Origin: Albidovulum inexpectatum
GTDB lineage: Bacteria; Pseudomonadota; Alphaproteobacteria; Rhodobacterales; Rhodobacteraceae
DNA: 64,000 nt
Assembly (NCBI RefSeq): GCF_002927635.1
Contig: NZ_PRDS01000010.1
Location: 32,213-96,212 of the forward strand
Reading direction: 5' to 3'
Position 1 is the first letter of the stretch, and each line of letters begins with the position of its first letter. Of this stretch, positions 63,586 through 64,000 are shown one piece after another. The notes under the pieces were generated by a model. That model saw only the letters and a list, made by a program, of their open reading frames with translations. It did not search any database and was not told the DNA's origin. The position numbers and the translations under genes are program-made.

Positions 63586-63731
63586 CCCAAGGCAACCGAG
63601 TCGGCCACGAGGTCAAGCCATGTCCGGAAACATTATGTCCCGGCAGGCCGGAATGAGATATTGAAGATTTCCCAACGCGTTGATCGGTCTGAAAAAATCA
63701 CGTCCGCTGTCATTTTTTCTTCATTTTGGGG
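63586..63731. other. Intergenic region between msrQ and the rRNA promoter
   Basis: About 145 bases with A/T-rich tracts (GAAAAAA at 63690-63696, ATTTTTT around 63712). The A/T tracts upstream of the -35 element may act as an UP-like element. No gene seen. Confidence 0.45.
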
Positions 63732-63760
63732 TTGCGGAGTTTTTTTTGAGGGACTAGATA
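63732..63760 (+). promoter_or_regulatory. Candidate rRNA operon promoter
   Basis: TTGCGG (63732-63737) and TAGATA (63755-63760) are separated by 17 bases. The following G/C-rich segment GCGGCTCACCGG would act as the discriminator usual for stringently controlled rRNA promoters. Inferred from position ahead of the boxA leader. Confidence 0.55.
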
Positions 63761-64000
63761 GCGGCTCACCGGACGGCGCGGGGCGTTGTTCTGGTGGTCC
63801 TGGGGGTCTGGCGATGGATTGCTGGTTCTTCGGGGTTTGATCGGAGGCATGATGGGCGGTTGCGCTGATAGGGTTTTGGCGCTTCCGGCTGGTTTTGTCT
63901 CTGCTGCTCTTTGACATTGCTGGAATACTGAAGAGATATGAGGGCGGTTTGGTCCGGATCGATGGATCGATCGCTGCATATCGGCTCACTAGGGGTTTCG
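63761..64000 (+). other. Leader (5' external spacer) of an rRNA operon; 16S gene lies beyond the edge
   Basis: The sequence has no coding frame and carries the boxA antitermination element. It runs to the window end, where the text (CGGCTCACTAGGGG) still precedes the expected 16S start (AGAGTTTGATC), which is not reached. Identification as rrn leader rests on boxA and overall character. Confidence 0.65.
63905..63916 (+). promoter_or_regulatory. boxA antitermination element
   Basis: TGCTCTTTGACA differs from the rRNA boxA consensus TGCTCTTTAACA by one base. It binds NusB/S10 in the transcribed leader of rRNA operons. Confidence 0.75.

Noticed and set aside
1..64000. tRNA genes, CRISPR arrays, insertion sequences
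   Set aside because: No tRNA-like cloverleaf core, spaced direct repeats or transposase frames were recognised by eye; a tRNAscan or IS search would be decisive.

Overview
The window is a high-GC alphaproteobacterial chromosome segment. Several points suggest Rhodobacteraceae (Rhodobacter/Paracoccus-like): a VPLPA-CTERM type exosortase system, a spike-base protein of the kind found on Rhodobacter gene transfer agent (GTA) heads, DUF2125 and DUF3576 proteins, and the gene order DUF3576-leuS-lptE-holA. No complete RNA gene, insertion sequence or CRISPR array is visible. The last ~270 bases look like the promoter and boxA-containing leader of an rRNA operon whose 16S gene starts beyond the right edge.

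Region 1 (1-27318) is an exopolysaccharide (EPS)/exosortase locus. It holds a cut acyltransferase, a phytase-like esterase, an AlgD-like nucleotide-sugar dehydrogenase and a GT4 glycosyltransferase. A leftward operon follows, in the order sugar-phosphate transferase, TPR lipoprotein, SLBB export protein, outer-membrane barrel, exosortase XrtD, rhomboid protease. Divergent from it is a rightward operon of ExeA-like ATPase, Wzz-like chain-length protein and tyrosine kinase. Next come a VPLPA-CTERM substrate, a GT2, a secreted beta-helix protein, and GTA/phage-like head-spike genes (spike base 19367-19627; large spike 19700-21934 with an esterase-like core and LamG-like end, preceded by a 50-codon overlapping frame). 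An SGNH hydrolase, an O-acyltransferase, a second GT2, a Wzy/ligase-like membrane protein and a final GT4 complete the block. The inferred pathway is lipid-linked repeat assembly, polymerisation, chain-length control and export, with protein sorting by the exosortase. The spike genes sit among the genes for the surface polysaccharide that such spikes bind in Rhodobacter capsulatus.

Region 2 (27333-43283) is core metabolism and envelope: trhO, pncA-pncB, a CysQ-like phosphatase with a TldE/PmbA protein, a DUF2125 protein, an enoyl-CoA hydratase-like protein, an HNH protein, an MscS channel with an overlapping flavoprotein, a glycine-zipper lipoprotein, a GST, and the leftward DUF3576-leuS-lptE-holA group.

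Region 3 (43584-58743) holds a porin, a YggS/PLPBP protein, an L,D-transpeptidase overlapping ribA, an OmpR-type response regulator, xthA, dapE, rnr, a lytic transglycosylase, a C-terminally short dnaE2 with a LexA-like box, gabT and pyrF.

Region 4 (58900-64000) holds an unannotated-looking 51-aa frame, clpB, msrP-msrQ and the rRNA leader. Most intergenic gaps are short. Good hairpin terminators follow the kinase operon, the beta-helix gene, the spike-base gene, the DUF2125 gene, the porin, the response regulator, gabT and clpB.
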